Origin: an uncultured Clostridia bacterium
GTDB lineage: Bacteria > Bacillota > Clostridia > TANB77 > CAG-508
Direction: 5' to 3'
Assembly: GCA_934162925.1 (NCBI GenBank)
Contig: CAKPJR010000039.1
Span: 1-10,122, forward strand
Length of the DNA stretch: 10,122 bases
The notes under the pieces are model-generated. The model ran no database searches. It had not been told where the DNA came from and saw only the letters and a list, made by a program, of their open reading frames with translations. Of this stretch, positions 1-6,223 are shown in pieces (within the stretch, counting starts at the first letter, position 1; every line of letters starts with the position of its first letter). Made by a program: the position numbers and the translations under genes.

Positions 1-1004
1 ACACCAACAGCTGGTTCTACGCAATATGGTACATATTTTTCGTTTGTTTCTGGGTCTAAATATGTTAAATCTACTTTAGACGCTTCCATATGTCTTGTTA
101 GGTCATAGTCTGTTCTATCTGCTATTCCCCATAATTCTCCCCATCCAAAAGGGAATAAGTATTCTATATCTGTTGTTCCTTTACTATAGAAGCAAAGTTC
201 TTCTTTTGAATGTTCTCTCATTCTTAAATTTTCTTCTTTAATTCCTATTCCTAGCAGCCAATCTTTACAGAATTTTTTCCAGTATTCATACCATTCTAGG
301 TCTGTGCCTGGTTTGCAGAAAAATTCTAGTTCCATTTGTTCAAATTCTCTTGTTCTAAATATAAAGTTACCTGGTGTTATTTCATTTCTGAAAGAACGTC
401 CCATTTGTCCTATTCCTAATGGTAATTTTCTTCTTGTTGTTCTTTGTACATTTTTAAAATTTACAAACATTCCTTGTGCAGTTTCTGGCCTTAAATATAC
501 TTCTGATTTAGCATCTTCTGTAACTCCCATAAATGTTTTAAACATTAAATTAAATTTTCTAATTTCTGTAAAATTTGATTTCCCACAATTTGGACATTCT
601 ATTTTATTTTCATTTATATAATCTACTAGTTGCTCATTTGTCCATCCATCTAACCCTGTTATATCTTTTCCGTTTTTGAATCCCCATTCTTCTATTAATT
701 TATCTGCTCTATGTCTTGTTTTACATTCTTTGCAATCTATAAGTGGATCACTAAATCCTCCTACATGTCCTGTTGTTACCCATACTTCTGGGTTCATAAT
801 GATTGCAGCATCTATTCCAACATTGTATTTAGATTCATGTATAAATTTTTTCCACCACATATCTTTTATGTTTTTTTTCATTTCAGAACCTATTGGGCCA
901 TAGTCCCACGAATTTGCAAGTCCTCCATATATTTCTGACCCTGGATATATAAATCCTCTATTTTTGCATAAATTAACTATCTTTTCCATTGATTTGTCTG
1001 CCAT
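1..1004 (-). CDS. glyQS: Glycyl-tRNA synthetase, single-chain class II type (3' end beyond window)
   Basis: Charges tRNA-Gly with glycine in the cytoplasm. Reading the minus strand from ATG at 1004 gives 334 open codons up to the window edge. It begins MADKSMEKIVNLCKNRG and has the hallmarks of the alpha2 GlyRS: RPETAQGMFVNF at about residues 172-183, the class II motif 2 stretch from FRNE to FEQMELEFF at about 205-229, and the EPAVG start of motif 3 at the truncated end. Two CxxC pairs (C91/C94 and C137/C140) look like the zinc-binding insertion of this type. The family is usually about 460 residues, so the rest of motif 3 and the anticodon-binding domain lie outside. The start is supported by a GGAGAGGAG purine run just upstream. 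There is no T-box in the leader. The gene is transcribed alone from its own promoter. Confidence 0.96.
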   Translation of the reverse strand, partial: MADKSMEKIVNLCKNRGFIYPGSEIYGGLANSWDYGPIGSEMKKNIKDMWWKKFIHESKYNVGIDAAIIMNPEVWVTTGHVGGFSDPLIDCKECKTRHRADKLIEEWGFKNGKDITGLDGWTNEQLVDYINENKIECPNCGKSNFTEIRKFNLMFKTFMGVTEDAKSEVYLRPETAQGMFVNFKNVQRTTRRKLPLGIGQMGRSFRNEITPGNFIFRTREFEQMELEFFCKPGTDLEWYEYWKKFCKDWLLGIGIKEENLRMREHSKEELCFYSKGTTDIEYLFPFGWGELWGIADRTDYDLTRHMEASKVDLTYLDPETNEKYVPYCVEPAVG

Positions 1005-1039
1005 TTTGTTTCTCCTCTCCACGTTTTTATATGTATTTT

Positions 1040-1068
1040 ATTTTATACGTTCTTACGTTTTGTGTCAA
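1040..1068 (-). promoter_or_regulatory. Sigma-A type promoter of glyQS
   Basis: On the minus strand TTGACA (1068-1063) is followed after exactly 17 bases by TAAAAT (1045-1040). This gives a leader of about 30 bases, too short for a T-box, ending in the ribosome site at about 1010-1018. The position and spacing fit a housekeeping promoter. This is inferred from the sequence only. Confidence 0.7.
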
Positions 1069-1080
1069 TATATTTTAAAA

Positions 1081-1113
1081 TATGTTGCAAATTTATTACA
1101 AGTTTGCAACATA
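1081..1113. repeat. Perfect 11-bp inverted repeat upstream of the glyQS promoter
   Basis: TATGTTGCAAA (1081-1091) and TTTGCAACATA (1103-1113) are perfect reverse complements around an 11-base spacer. The repeat lies 12 bases upstream of the glyQS -35 box. The two-turn arm spacing suits a dimeric DNA-binding protein better than a terminator, since no T-run follows in either direction. An operator or activator role is inference. Confidence 0.5.
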
Positions 1114-1176
1114 CATATTACAATTCTTTCATTTATGTTACCCAAATGTAACAAACTTTTACTATTTGCCTTTTTC

Positions 1177-1194
1177 TGTGGATACTGTGGATAA
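1177..1194 (-). promoter_or_regulatory. Two abutting DnaA-box-like 9-mers
   Basis: On the minus strand TTATCCACA (1194-1186), the exact DnaA-box consensus, is followed directly by GTATCCACA (1185-1177), one mismatch from it. They are in the same orientation with no gap. AT-rich sequence with dyads at 1198-1244 lies alongside. DnaA boxes occur in replication origins and also in DnaA-controlled regulatory regions. No dnaA, dnaN or rpmH is present, so an origin is not implied. Confidence 0.45.
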
Positions 1195-1353
1195 CTTTGT
1201 TAATAACTTTAAAATCTAATGTTTAGCCCTGTTATTTATTAACACCCAAAACAATTATTCAGTATTTTTTTGACAATTTACAGTTATTTACAATAATTAT
1301 GTGTACTACTTTTTGAACAAAAATAGTAAAAATTAAAATCACCGAAAACGTTG

Positions 1354-1378
1354 TAAGGGCGCACTCTGTACGCCCTTA
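1354..1378 (-). terminator. GC-rich hairpin after the DUF1294 gene (weak terminator or dispersed repeat)
   Basis: TAAGGGCG (1354-1361) pairs perfectly with CGCCCTTA (1371-1378) around a 9-base loop, in a region otherwise very AT-rich. It lies 10 bases past the DUF1294 stop and could end that transcript. However, no T-run follows on either strand, so it is not a canonical intrinsic terminator. The GC content suggests an interspersed palindromic repeat, which is inference. Confidence 0.45.
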
Positions 1379-1387
1379 ACATTAAAT

Positions 1388-1669
1388 TTATTTTACCAAA
1401 AGTATTATTGCACAAATTACTTCTGTTATAAGAATTAGTGGAAATCCTATAACAAACCTCGTTTTCTTTGTTTTGTGCCTAAATAAGTACATTCCTGCTA
1501 TTCCTCCAATTCCACCACCTAGGAAGACTAATGTAAATAATGTTGATTCTTTTATTCTCCATTTTCCCCATTTAGCCTTTCTTTTATCTACATACATTGT
1601 AACAAATGTTATTAAATTTATTGCAAATAAATAAATTAATATATTTTTCAAACTAAAAATATTGTCCAT
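1388..1669 (-). CDS. DUF1294 family small membrane protein
   Basis: A 93-residue protein of unknown function that matches the DUF1294 pattern as I know it: an N-terminal hydrophobic helix (about 5-25), then MYVDKRKAKWGKWRI followed by E and L residues, a glycine-rich GGGIGGIAGM segment (about 51-60), FRHKTKK, and a final hydrophobic helix (about 72-92). Family members are typically 85-100 residues, so this one is full length. They are predicted integral membrane proteins with no established role. ATG at 1669 is preceded by AGGAGA with a 5-base gap. The gene is monocistronic and divergent from the helical-protein gene at 1780. Confidence 0.85.
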   Translation of the reverse strand: MDNIFSLKNILIYLFAINLITFVTMYVDKRKAKWGKWRIKESTLFTLVFLGGGIGGIAGMYLFRHKTKKTRFVIGFPLILITEVICAIILLVK

Positions 1670-1689
1670 ACTCTTCTCCTAAAATATCG

Positions 1690-1717
1690 ATTATATTGCT
1701 TTAACCTAGTTTATCAT
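1690..1717 (-). promoter_or_regulatory. Possible promoter of the DUF1294 gene
   Basis: On the minus strand ATGATA (1717-1712) and a consensus TATAAT (1695-1690) are separated by 16 bases, 20 bases upstream of the start codon. The -35 is weak and the predicted leader very short, with the ribosome site only a few bases after the expected start of transcription. The call is tentative. Confidence 0.35.
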
Positions 1718-1765
1718 TTGTTTTGTATTTTATCAACATTTTTGGTAATAATATGAATATAAGAA

Positions 1766-1772
1766 TTGGAGG
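1766..1772 (+). promoter_or_regulatory. Ribosome binding site that fixes the start at 1780
   Basis: TTGGAGG ends 7 bases before the ATG at 1780. The same frame is open from an ATG at 1723, but nothing like a ribosome site precedes that codon and its 19 extra residues lie in promoter-like AT-rich DNA. The 1780 start is therefore preferred. Confidence 0.8.
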
Positions 1773-1779
1773 TTTTTAT

Positions 1780-2208
1780 ATGGATAAGAATTTGAAAGTA
1801 TTAAAAGAAGTTTGTAAAGGTGTTACAATGGGAATGGAAGCAATTTCATATGTATCTGATAAATGTGAAGATGAAGAATTTAAAAATGTTTTAAACCATG
1901 ATTACAGTATGTACAATAATATTTTGAATAAAGTTAATGATGCTTATTCTAATTATGGTGAAGAACCAGATAATGCGAGCATTAAGGATAAGGCTATGCT
2001 TTGGTATGGAATTCAACTTAATACTATAAAAGACTCTACAAGCTCTAAACTTGCTGAACTACTTATGCAGGGAACTAATATGGGAATTATAGAAGGTCGT
2101 AGATTACTAAACCACAATAAAGATCTAGATACAGATGTAACCAAACTTTTAAATGATTTTGTTAATTTTCAAGAAGAAAAAGTTGAAAAACTAAAAAAAT
2201 TTCTTTAA
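1780..2208 (+). CDS. Hypothetical protein, predicted helical bundle (ferritin-like/DUF2383-like?)
   Basis: A 142-residue soluble protein starting MDKNLKVLKEVCKG, with no signal peptide or membrane segment. The sequence reads as four amphipathic helices (about 3-28, 31-57, 66-95 and 98-142) rich in Glu, Asp, Lys and Asn. The helix lengths and the pattern of a D/E-rich first half with a GxxP-like break recall DUF2383-type ferritin-like bundles, but I do not see a clear di-iron EXXH signature, so this is a guess at fold and not a function. It faces the PAP2 gene convergently across a strong hairpin and is divergent from DUF1294, so it is probably transcribed alone. The longer frame from 1723 is rejected on ribosome-site grounds. 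Confidence 0.7.
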   Translation: MDKNLKVLKEVCKGVTMGMEAISYVSDKCEDEEFKNVLNHDYSMYNNILNKVNDAYSNYGEEPDNASIKDKAMLWYGIQLNTIKDSTSSKLAELLMQGTNMGIIEGRRLLNHNKDLDTDVTKLLNDFVNFQEEKVEKLKKFL

Positions 2209-2249
2209 GGACAAAGCGGCTTAAGTCGCCCTTTGTTCTTAAAGAAATT
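2198..2249. terminator. Bidirectional terminator between convergent genes
   Basis: Perfect 12-base arms (2198-2209 and 2238-2249) continue through a G-T pair into ACAAAG/CTTTGT (2211-2216/2231-2236) and an inner GCGGC-TTAA-GTCGC hairpin. The stem overlaps the stop codon of the plus-strand gene and ends 4 bases before the stop of the PAP2 gene. For PAP2 transcripts the stem is followed by a run of seven T (minus strand, 2199-2193). For the plus strand the inner GC hairpin runs into CTTTGTTCTT. Confidence 0.8.
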
Positions 2250-2253
2250 AAAC

Positions 2254-2784
2254 TTACAATTTTATTTTTTTCTTTTTCAGAACTTTTATAAATACTATTA
2301 GGTATATTAATCCTATTATATATCCCCCTAGTACATCTGTTACATAATGTACTCCTAAATAAATTCTACTTATTCCTATTAATAATATTAATAAGCTTAG
2401 TAATGCTATTAATGGGTATTTAATTTTTTTATTCTTCAAATTCTTATTTATTAAGTATATTAAGAATCCGTAGAAAGCAAACGACACCATGCTATGTCCG
2501 CTCGGGAAACTATACCCATTTTCTACAACCACTCTTAATCTTGGAGGTCTAGGTCTTGCTATTATTAGTTTTAATACTTTATTTAATACAAAAGACAAAA
2601 TTAAATTTATTATTATTAATTTCGGGTACTTTTTTTCTTTTATCAAAAATATAAATCCTAAAGATAATGTAATTAAAGTTATTGCAGATCCTAAGAATGA
2701 TATAAATATCATTATAGCCGTTACAGCTGGGTTCATTGTTTTTATTATTAATTCATATATTGCATTATCTATTTCATTTATCAT
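2254..2784 (-). CDS. PAP2-family membrane phosphatase (possible undecaprenyl-PP phosphatase)
   Basis: A 176-residue polytopic membrane protein with all three PAP2 signature motifs, numbered from the start chosen here: K72-x6-R79-P80 (KLIIARPRP), P94-S-G-H97 (SFPSGHSM) and S139-R140-x5-H146-x3-D150 (SRIYLGVHYVTD). About six hydrophobic helices flank them. Family members remove phosphate from lipid phosphates; small bacterial ones often act on undecaprenyl diphosphate, the carrier for peptidoglycan precursors, at the outer membrane face. The upstream class A PBP makes that role plausible, but substrate is inference. A longer frame from ATG 2820 overlaps the PBP stop and has no ribosome site. 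ATG 2784 has GGAGG (2801-2797) 12 bases upstream, right after the PBP stop codon, implying coupled translation in one operon. Confidence 0.87.
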   Translation of the reverse strand: MINEIDNAIYELIIKTMNPAVTAIMIFISFLGSAITLITLSLGFIFLIKEKKYPKLIIINLILSFVLNKVLKLIIARPRPPRLRVVVENGYSFPSGHSMVSFAFYGFLIYLINKNLKNKKIKYPLIALLSLLILLIGISRIYLGVHYVTDVLGGYIIGLIYLIVFIKVLKKKKIKL

Positions 2785-2804
2785 AATTTTTGTATTCCTC
2801 CATT

Positions 2805-5156
2805 TTAATGTATTGTACATCTATTAACTGGTACATTTTTAGGTTTATAATAACCTGATTTTGATTTCCATAAGCCATCACTATTAATATATTCGCCTCT
2901 GCCAGATACTCTCTTTGTTCTAGGACAATTCTCATTTGCTAGCAATCCACTTTCTGTACATACTTTTGCAGATGAATGATATGGACAAGTCTGAATAGGC
3001 TCTGTTCCACTAACAAAGTACTCTGTATATGCTGTTCCATAACTTCTACAAGTTGATGTTGCTAAAAAACCTGATTTTTTGCACACCTGTACCTCTGCTA
3101 CTCCCTCTGGTTTTTCATCTATAAACGATCTTGGCTCCAATCCTTCATGTACCCTTTTCATAACTCCTATCCATATTTGCGTTGCTGGGTTTATTGTCCA
3201 TCCCTTTACTGTAGCATCATTATCATGCCCAAACCAAACTGTTGCTGTGTAATATGGTGTAAATCCACAAAGCCATCTATTATAATCATTATTAGATGTT
3301 CCTGTTTTTGCTGCAACATCAATTCCTTCTATTCTACATGTTGTTGATGTTCCTGTTTTTGTTGGCTGTGTAAGAATTTCTTTTACAACATATGCTGCCG
3401 CTTCTGACATTACCCTTGTCTTTTTTGGTTCTGCTTGTAAAACAGTATTTCCATTTGAATCCACTACTTTCGTGTAAAATGTCGGTTCTATGTATTCTCC
3501 ATTATTTGCTATAGCTGCATATGCACCTGCCATTTGTAGTGGAGTTACTCCCCAAGTCATTCCTCCTAAAGCCAGAGGCAAAACGCAATCTTTTTCTTCA
3601 TCAATTGATGTTATTCCAACACTTTTTAAAAATTCTATTGATTTTTCTGGTGTTAGTAAACACATAGTTTTTACCATAGGTATATTTTGTGAATATGCTA
3701 TTGCATCTCTTACAGTAATTAGTCCTCTGTAACTATATCCAAAATTCTTAGGCTCGTATGTACCATTATTAAAACTTGTAGGATTATCATCAAATATTGT
3801 TGATGCTGTGATTATTCCTTTGTCTATTGCTGGTGCTAAAGCTGCAATTGTTTTCATTGATGAGCCCGTCTGTTTTTTTGCATCTGTTGCCCTGTTAAAT
3901 CCAAATGCATCTACTTTTTCATCAAACCCACTTGATATTGCAAGCACATACCCTGTTTTATGGTCTATTAGAACCATAGCAGCTTGAGATTCTTGCGGAT
4001 TTCCATTATCGTCCATATCGACAGTACGATATTTAGGCTCATTAAACTCTTCTTGCATTTTCGATTCCATATCAGGATCTTCTGTTGTATAAATTGTAAA
4101 GCCTCCACTAGATAAATATAATTTTGCCTGTTCATATGTCCAATTATGTTTGTTTTGTAATTGTCTTATTATTTGATTTATTGCAGCATCTGTATGGTAA
4201 GAGAATACTACTTGAGGATTTGCTCCTTTTTCAAATGGCAATCCATTTTCAATCTCTTTGATTGCCTCTTCATACTCTTTTTCTGAGTTTATTTTTCCTA
4301 ATTCATACATTTTATTTAAAACTACTTTTGTTCTTGCTTTTATACTATCCAAAACTTTAGAATTATTTTCTACAAAAGGGTTATATGAATTTGGTGAATG
4401 GTTTATTCCTGCTAGAAAAGCACATTCTGCTAAGCTTAAATCTTTTGCAGATTTATTAAAATAATAATTTGAGCCTTGTTCAACGCCATATACTGTATCT
4501 CCTAAAAATATTAGATTAAGATATAACTCTAGTATTTCTTCTTTGGACATTTCATTTTCCACATAATAAGCTCTTGTCATTTCTCTTACTTTACGTTGCC
4601 AAGTATCTTCCTTTTCTTGCGTCAAGTTTTTTACCATTTGTTGTGTTATTGTACTTCCTCCAAACGGAGACTTTCCTTTATTCTTTAGATATGTATATGT
4701 TGCTTTTAAGGTTCTTTTTATATCAACTCCATGGTGCTCATAAAATCTTTCATCTTCTATTGCTATAAACGCCTTTGGTAAATACTCTGGCATATCTTCT
4801 ATAGAAATTATTACTCTATTTTCGTTACCATTTAATACACCAAGTTCATTTCCCTTTATATCTCTAATCACTGAATTTTCATATTTTATTGCTAAATCAT
4901 TTTTACTTAGTTTAACTTCGTTAGCAATCTGATATATTTTATATGCTACAAAACCTCCAGCAAGTATTATAAATAACAGTATAATAATCATAAGAATTAA
5001 AATAAACTTTATAATTCCTGTTAATATAGGATGTTTTTTCTTCTTTTTATTTTTAGGTTCTTTGCCGTTTTTTTGAGTTTTTCCAACTATTTGATAAGTT
5101 TCTGGTTCTACTGATGGTTCTATTGATTGTATACGTCCTTCTCCTGTTAAAAACAT
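2805..5156 (-). CDS. Class A penicillin-binding protein (PBP1A-like, glycosyltransferase plus transpeptidase)
   Basis: A bifunctional peptidoglycan synthase of 783 residues. A Lys-rich cytoplasmic tail is followed by one membrane anchor (about 44-72). The GT51 glycosyltransferase domain (about 110-280) has catalytic E134 in EDERFYEHHG, GGSTITQQMVKN and ELYLN. The transpeptidase domain (about 390-660) has S432-S-M-K435, S489-Q-N491 and K617-T-G-T620, so all active-site motifs are intact. After residue 685 comes a Cys-rich tail with a duplicated V-C-x2-S-G-F/L-L-A-x3-C motif (691-703, 732-744) and further Cys at 724 and 780; such tails are known in clostridial class A PBPs. GGAGGGA precedes the start by 5 bases. 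It follows spoIIQ but has its own promoter after a terminator, so it is probably a vegetative enzyme, co-transcribed with PAP2. Confidence 0.95.
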   Translation of the reverse strand: MFLTGEGRIQSIEPSVEPETYQIVGKTQKNGKEPKNKKKKKHPILTGIIKFILILMIIILLFIILAGGFVAYKIYQIANEVKLSKNDLAIKYENSVIRDIKGNELGVLNGNENRVIISIEDMPEYLPKAFIAIEDERFYEHHGVDIKRTLKATYTYLKNKGKSPFGGSTITQQMVKNLTQEKEDTWQRKVREMTRAYYVENEMSKEEILELYLNLIFLGDTVYGVEQGSNYYFNKSAKDLSLAECAFLAGINHSPNSYNPFVENNSKVLDSIKARTKVVLNKMYELGKINSEKEYEEAIKEIENGLPFEKGANPQVVFSYHTDAAINQIIRQLQNKHNWTYEQAKLYLSSGGFTIYTTEDPDMESKMQEEFNEPKYRTVDMDDNGNPQESQAAMVLIDHKTGYVLAISSGFDEKVDAFGFNRATDAKKQTGSSMKTIAALAPAIDKGIITASTIFDDNPTSFNNGTYEPKNFGYSYRGLITVRDAIAYSQNIPMVKTMCLLTPEKSIEFLKSVGITSIDEEKDCVLPLALGGMTWGVTPLQMAGAYAAIANNGEYIEPTFYTKVVDSNGNTVLQAEPKKTRVMSEAAAYVVKEILTQPTKTGTSTTCRIEGIDVAAKTGTSNNDYNRWLCGFTPYYTATVWFGHDNDATVKGWTINPATQIWIGVMKRVHEGLEPRSFIDEKPEGVAEVQVCKKSGFLATSTCRSYGTAYTEYFVSGTEPIQTCPYHSSAKVCTESGLLANENCPRTKRVSGRGEYINSDGLWKSKSGYYKPKNVPVNRCTIH

Positions 5157-5179
5157 ATATTTCCCTCCATATTATTATA

Positions 5180-5209
5180 ATTATATTACATATCAAACTA
5201 TTTTTTCAA
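5180..5209 (-). promoter_or_regulatory. Sigma-A type promoter of the class A PBP gene
   Basis: On the minus strand TTGAAA (5209-5204) and a consensus TATAAT (5185-5180) are separated by 18 bases. It lies immediately after the spoIIQ terminator and just before the GGAGGGA ribosome site, so the PBP-PAP2 pair appears to be its own transcription unit. Confidence 0.6.
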
Positions 5210-5212
5210 TAC

Positions 5213-5257
5213 AAAAAAGCAAATAAGAAAAATTTTCAATTTTTATTATTTGCTTTT
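5213..5257 (-). terminator. Intrinsic terminator after spoIIQ
   Basis: Arms 5215-5226 and 5246-5257 (12 bp) pair perfectly. After one mismatch the stem continues with 7 more pairs (5228-5234/5238-5244) around a TTC loop. On the minus strand the 3' arm runs into TTTTTTG. The stem is long but AT-rich, and it sits between the spoIIQ stop and the PBP promoter. Confidence 0.75.
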
Positions 5258-5283
5258 GTCCAATTTAAAATTTCTGATTACAA

Positions 5284-5338
5284 GGAGAAAATTTCAAATA
5301 GTTCGAGATTTAGCTTTTATTTGCTAATAGTTTTCTCC
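5284..5338. repeat. Imperfect hairpin immediately after the spoIIQ stop
   Basis: GGAGAAAA (5284-5291) pairs with TTTTCTCC (5331-5338), and inside it CAAATA (5295-5300) pairs with TATTTG (5318-5323). It begins 5 bases past the spoIIQ stop and is followed by a second, terminator-like hairpin. No T-run follows it, so it may protect the mRNA 3' end more than terminate. That role is inference. Confidence 0.45.
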
Positions 5339-5343
5339 ATTCT

Positions 5344-6141
5344 TTACTTTAAATAAATATTAGGATCTACATTTACATTATCCTTTGTTATTTCAAAATG
5401 GAGATGTGGCTCATCTACAATTTCGAAAGCAGCAGAGTTTCCGACAGTTCCTATTGATTGCCCTTTTTCTACCTTTTCTCCTTCAACAACAAACTCTGTT
5501 GTTAATAGATTTGAATACACTGATTTATAGCCATTTGTATGTTCTATTACTACAGTTAATCCATATCTAGGATCATTTTTTATTGAACTTATAGTACCTT
5601 CTTCTGCTGCTTTAACAACAGAAGTTCTCTCCGCTTTTATATCTATTCCTAAATGTACAATCCATTCTTCTAATGTCTCTGAATATATTAAATTATCTTT
5701 TGCAAAACCTTTTGTTATTTCTCCTTCTACTGGCATAGTAAATTCTGGTTCTTTTATCTTTATCGGTTCTACACTAGTTTCCGTTATCTTTTCTTCTGTA
5801 ATCTTTCCATCTTTCTTAACATCTTGCTCTACTTTTTTCTCATCATTATTTGTGTTTTTTAATTCTGTATCTTTTTCTTCCACGGAATTAATGGCTTCTT
5901 CAATTGTTTTTCCAATATCTACACTTGCTTTTTCTGTTTCCTTATCCATATCGTTTGGAACCAATTCTGCTATTTTTTCTGTTGTTAGACTACTATAGGT
6001 AGAATTTTTTATCTTATTGTTATACACAACAAAAGTTATTGCAAATGTAATTAACATTATTAATGCTACTCCTGCAGATAAATAGACCAAATATTTTATA
6101 CTACTACTTTTTTCTATTCTTTCTCTTCTTCCTCTTCTCAT
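5344..6141 (-). CDS. spoIIQ: Stage II sporulation protein SpoIIQ (M23/LytM-like, engulfment)
   Basis: A 265-residue forespore membrane protein: basic N-terminus (MRRGRRERIEKSSS), one membrane helix (about 17-40), a charged Glu/Lys-rich linker (about 45-130) and a C-terminal LytM/M23 domain (about 135-265). SpoIIQ binds SpoIIIAH across the engulfing membranes, anchors the SpoIIIA channel and in Clostridia can bind zinc. Zinc-ligand motifs are kept: H163-x3-D167 (HLGID) and H246-L-H248 in EPHLHFE. The usual His of the Y-x-H-L motif is N211 (VYSNL), so hydrolytic activity is doubtful. The identity rests on domain layout plus the preceding spoIID, a pairing seen in Clostridia. The frame is open to an ATG at 6201, but AAGGAGG at 6154-6148 is ideally placed for ATG 6141. 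A generic M23 peptidase is the alternative. Confidence 0.87.
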   Translation of the reverse strand: MRRGRRERIEKSSSIKYLVYLSAGVALIMLITFAITFVVYNNKIKNSTYSSLTTEKIAELVPNDMDKETEKASVDIGKTIEEAINSVEEKDTELKNTNNDEKKVEQDVKKDGKITEEKITETSVEPIKIKEPEFTMPVEGEITKGFAKDNLIYSETLEEWIVHLGIDIKAERTSVVKAAEEGTISSIKNDPRYGLTVVIEHTNGYKSVYSNLLTTEFVVEGEKVEKGQSIGTVGNSAAFEIVDEPHLHFEITKDNVNVDPNIYLK

Positions 6142-6147
6142 TTGCAT

Positions 6148-6154
6148 CCTCCTT
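6148..6154 (-). promoter_or_regulatory. Ribosome binding site that fixes the spoIIQ start
   Basis: A perfect AAGGAGG (minus strand, 6154-6148) lies 6 bases before ATG 6141. The frame continues 20 codons upstream to ATG 6201, but no ribosome site precedes that codon. ATG 6147 overlaps the end of this site. The shorter start also gives the expected short basic tail before the membrane helix. Confidence 0.85.
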
Positions 6155-6170
6155 ATTTTTTCTTTAGTAA

Positions 6171-6199
6171 AATTATTTCCCTTTTTTGGAATTATATTC
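6171..6199 (-). promoter_or_regulatory. Possible forespore (sigma-F-like) promoter of spoIIQ
   Basis: GAATA (6199-6195), 14 bases, then GGAAATAATT (6180-6171) resembles the Bacillus subtilis sigma-F pattern GYATA-N15-GGnrAnAnTR, with one mismatch in each box and a spacer one base short. It would place the transcript start just before the AAGGAGG. In B. subtilis spoIIQ is sigma-F dependent. In such AT-rich DNA the match could be chance. Confidence 0.3.
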
Positions 6200-6223
6200 A
6201 TATAGAAAGAAACATTTTATGTT

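Larger units (their letters stand above)
1005..1387. other. 383-bp intergenic region between glyQS and the DUF1294 gene
   Basis: No supportable coding sequence lies here. From low to high coordinate it holds the glyQS ribosome site and promoter, an 11-bp inverted repeat (1081-1113), a 6-bp inverted repeat (1136-1153), two abutting DnaA-box-like 9-mers (1177-1194), a 9-bp inverted repeat (1198-1206 with 1236-1244), a possible plus-strand promoter (1270-1297) and a GC-rich hairpin (1354-1378) after the DUF1294 stop. Both genes bordering the region are on the minus strand, so it is DUF1294 downstream sequence plus glyQS upstream sequence. It is unusually rich in dyad symmetry. Confidence 0.7.

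Noticed and set aside
304..1194. Plus-strand ORFs overlapping glyQS and its upstream region
   Set aside because: The minus strand encodes an unmistakable glycyl-tRNA synthetase across 1-1004; the plus frames lack ribosome sites and family resemblance, and the one at 964-1194 crosses the promoter and DnaA-box region.
1070..1250. Chromosomal replication origin
   Set aside because: There are only two clear DnaA boxes, no third cluster, and no dnaA, dnaN or rpmH nearby. Kept only as a DnaA-box finding.
1005..1380. T-box leader for glyQS
   Set aside because: T-box leaders contain a conserved GGGTGGNACCRCG-like element and a terminator before the gene. Neither is present, and the promoter lies only about 30 bases before the ribosome site.
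2489..5356. Plus-strand ORFs inside the PAP2 and PBP genes
   Set aside because: The minus-strand genes have complete catalytic motifs; the plus frames are hydrophobic shadow translations without start signals.
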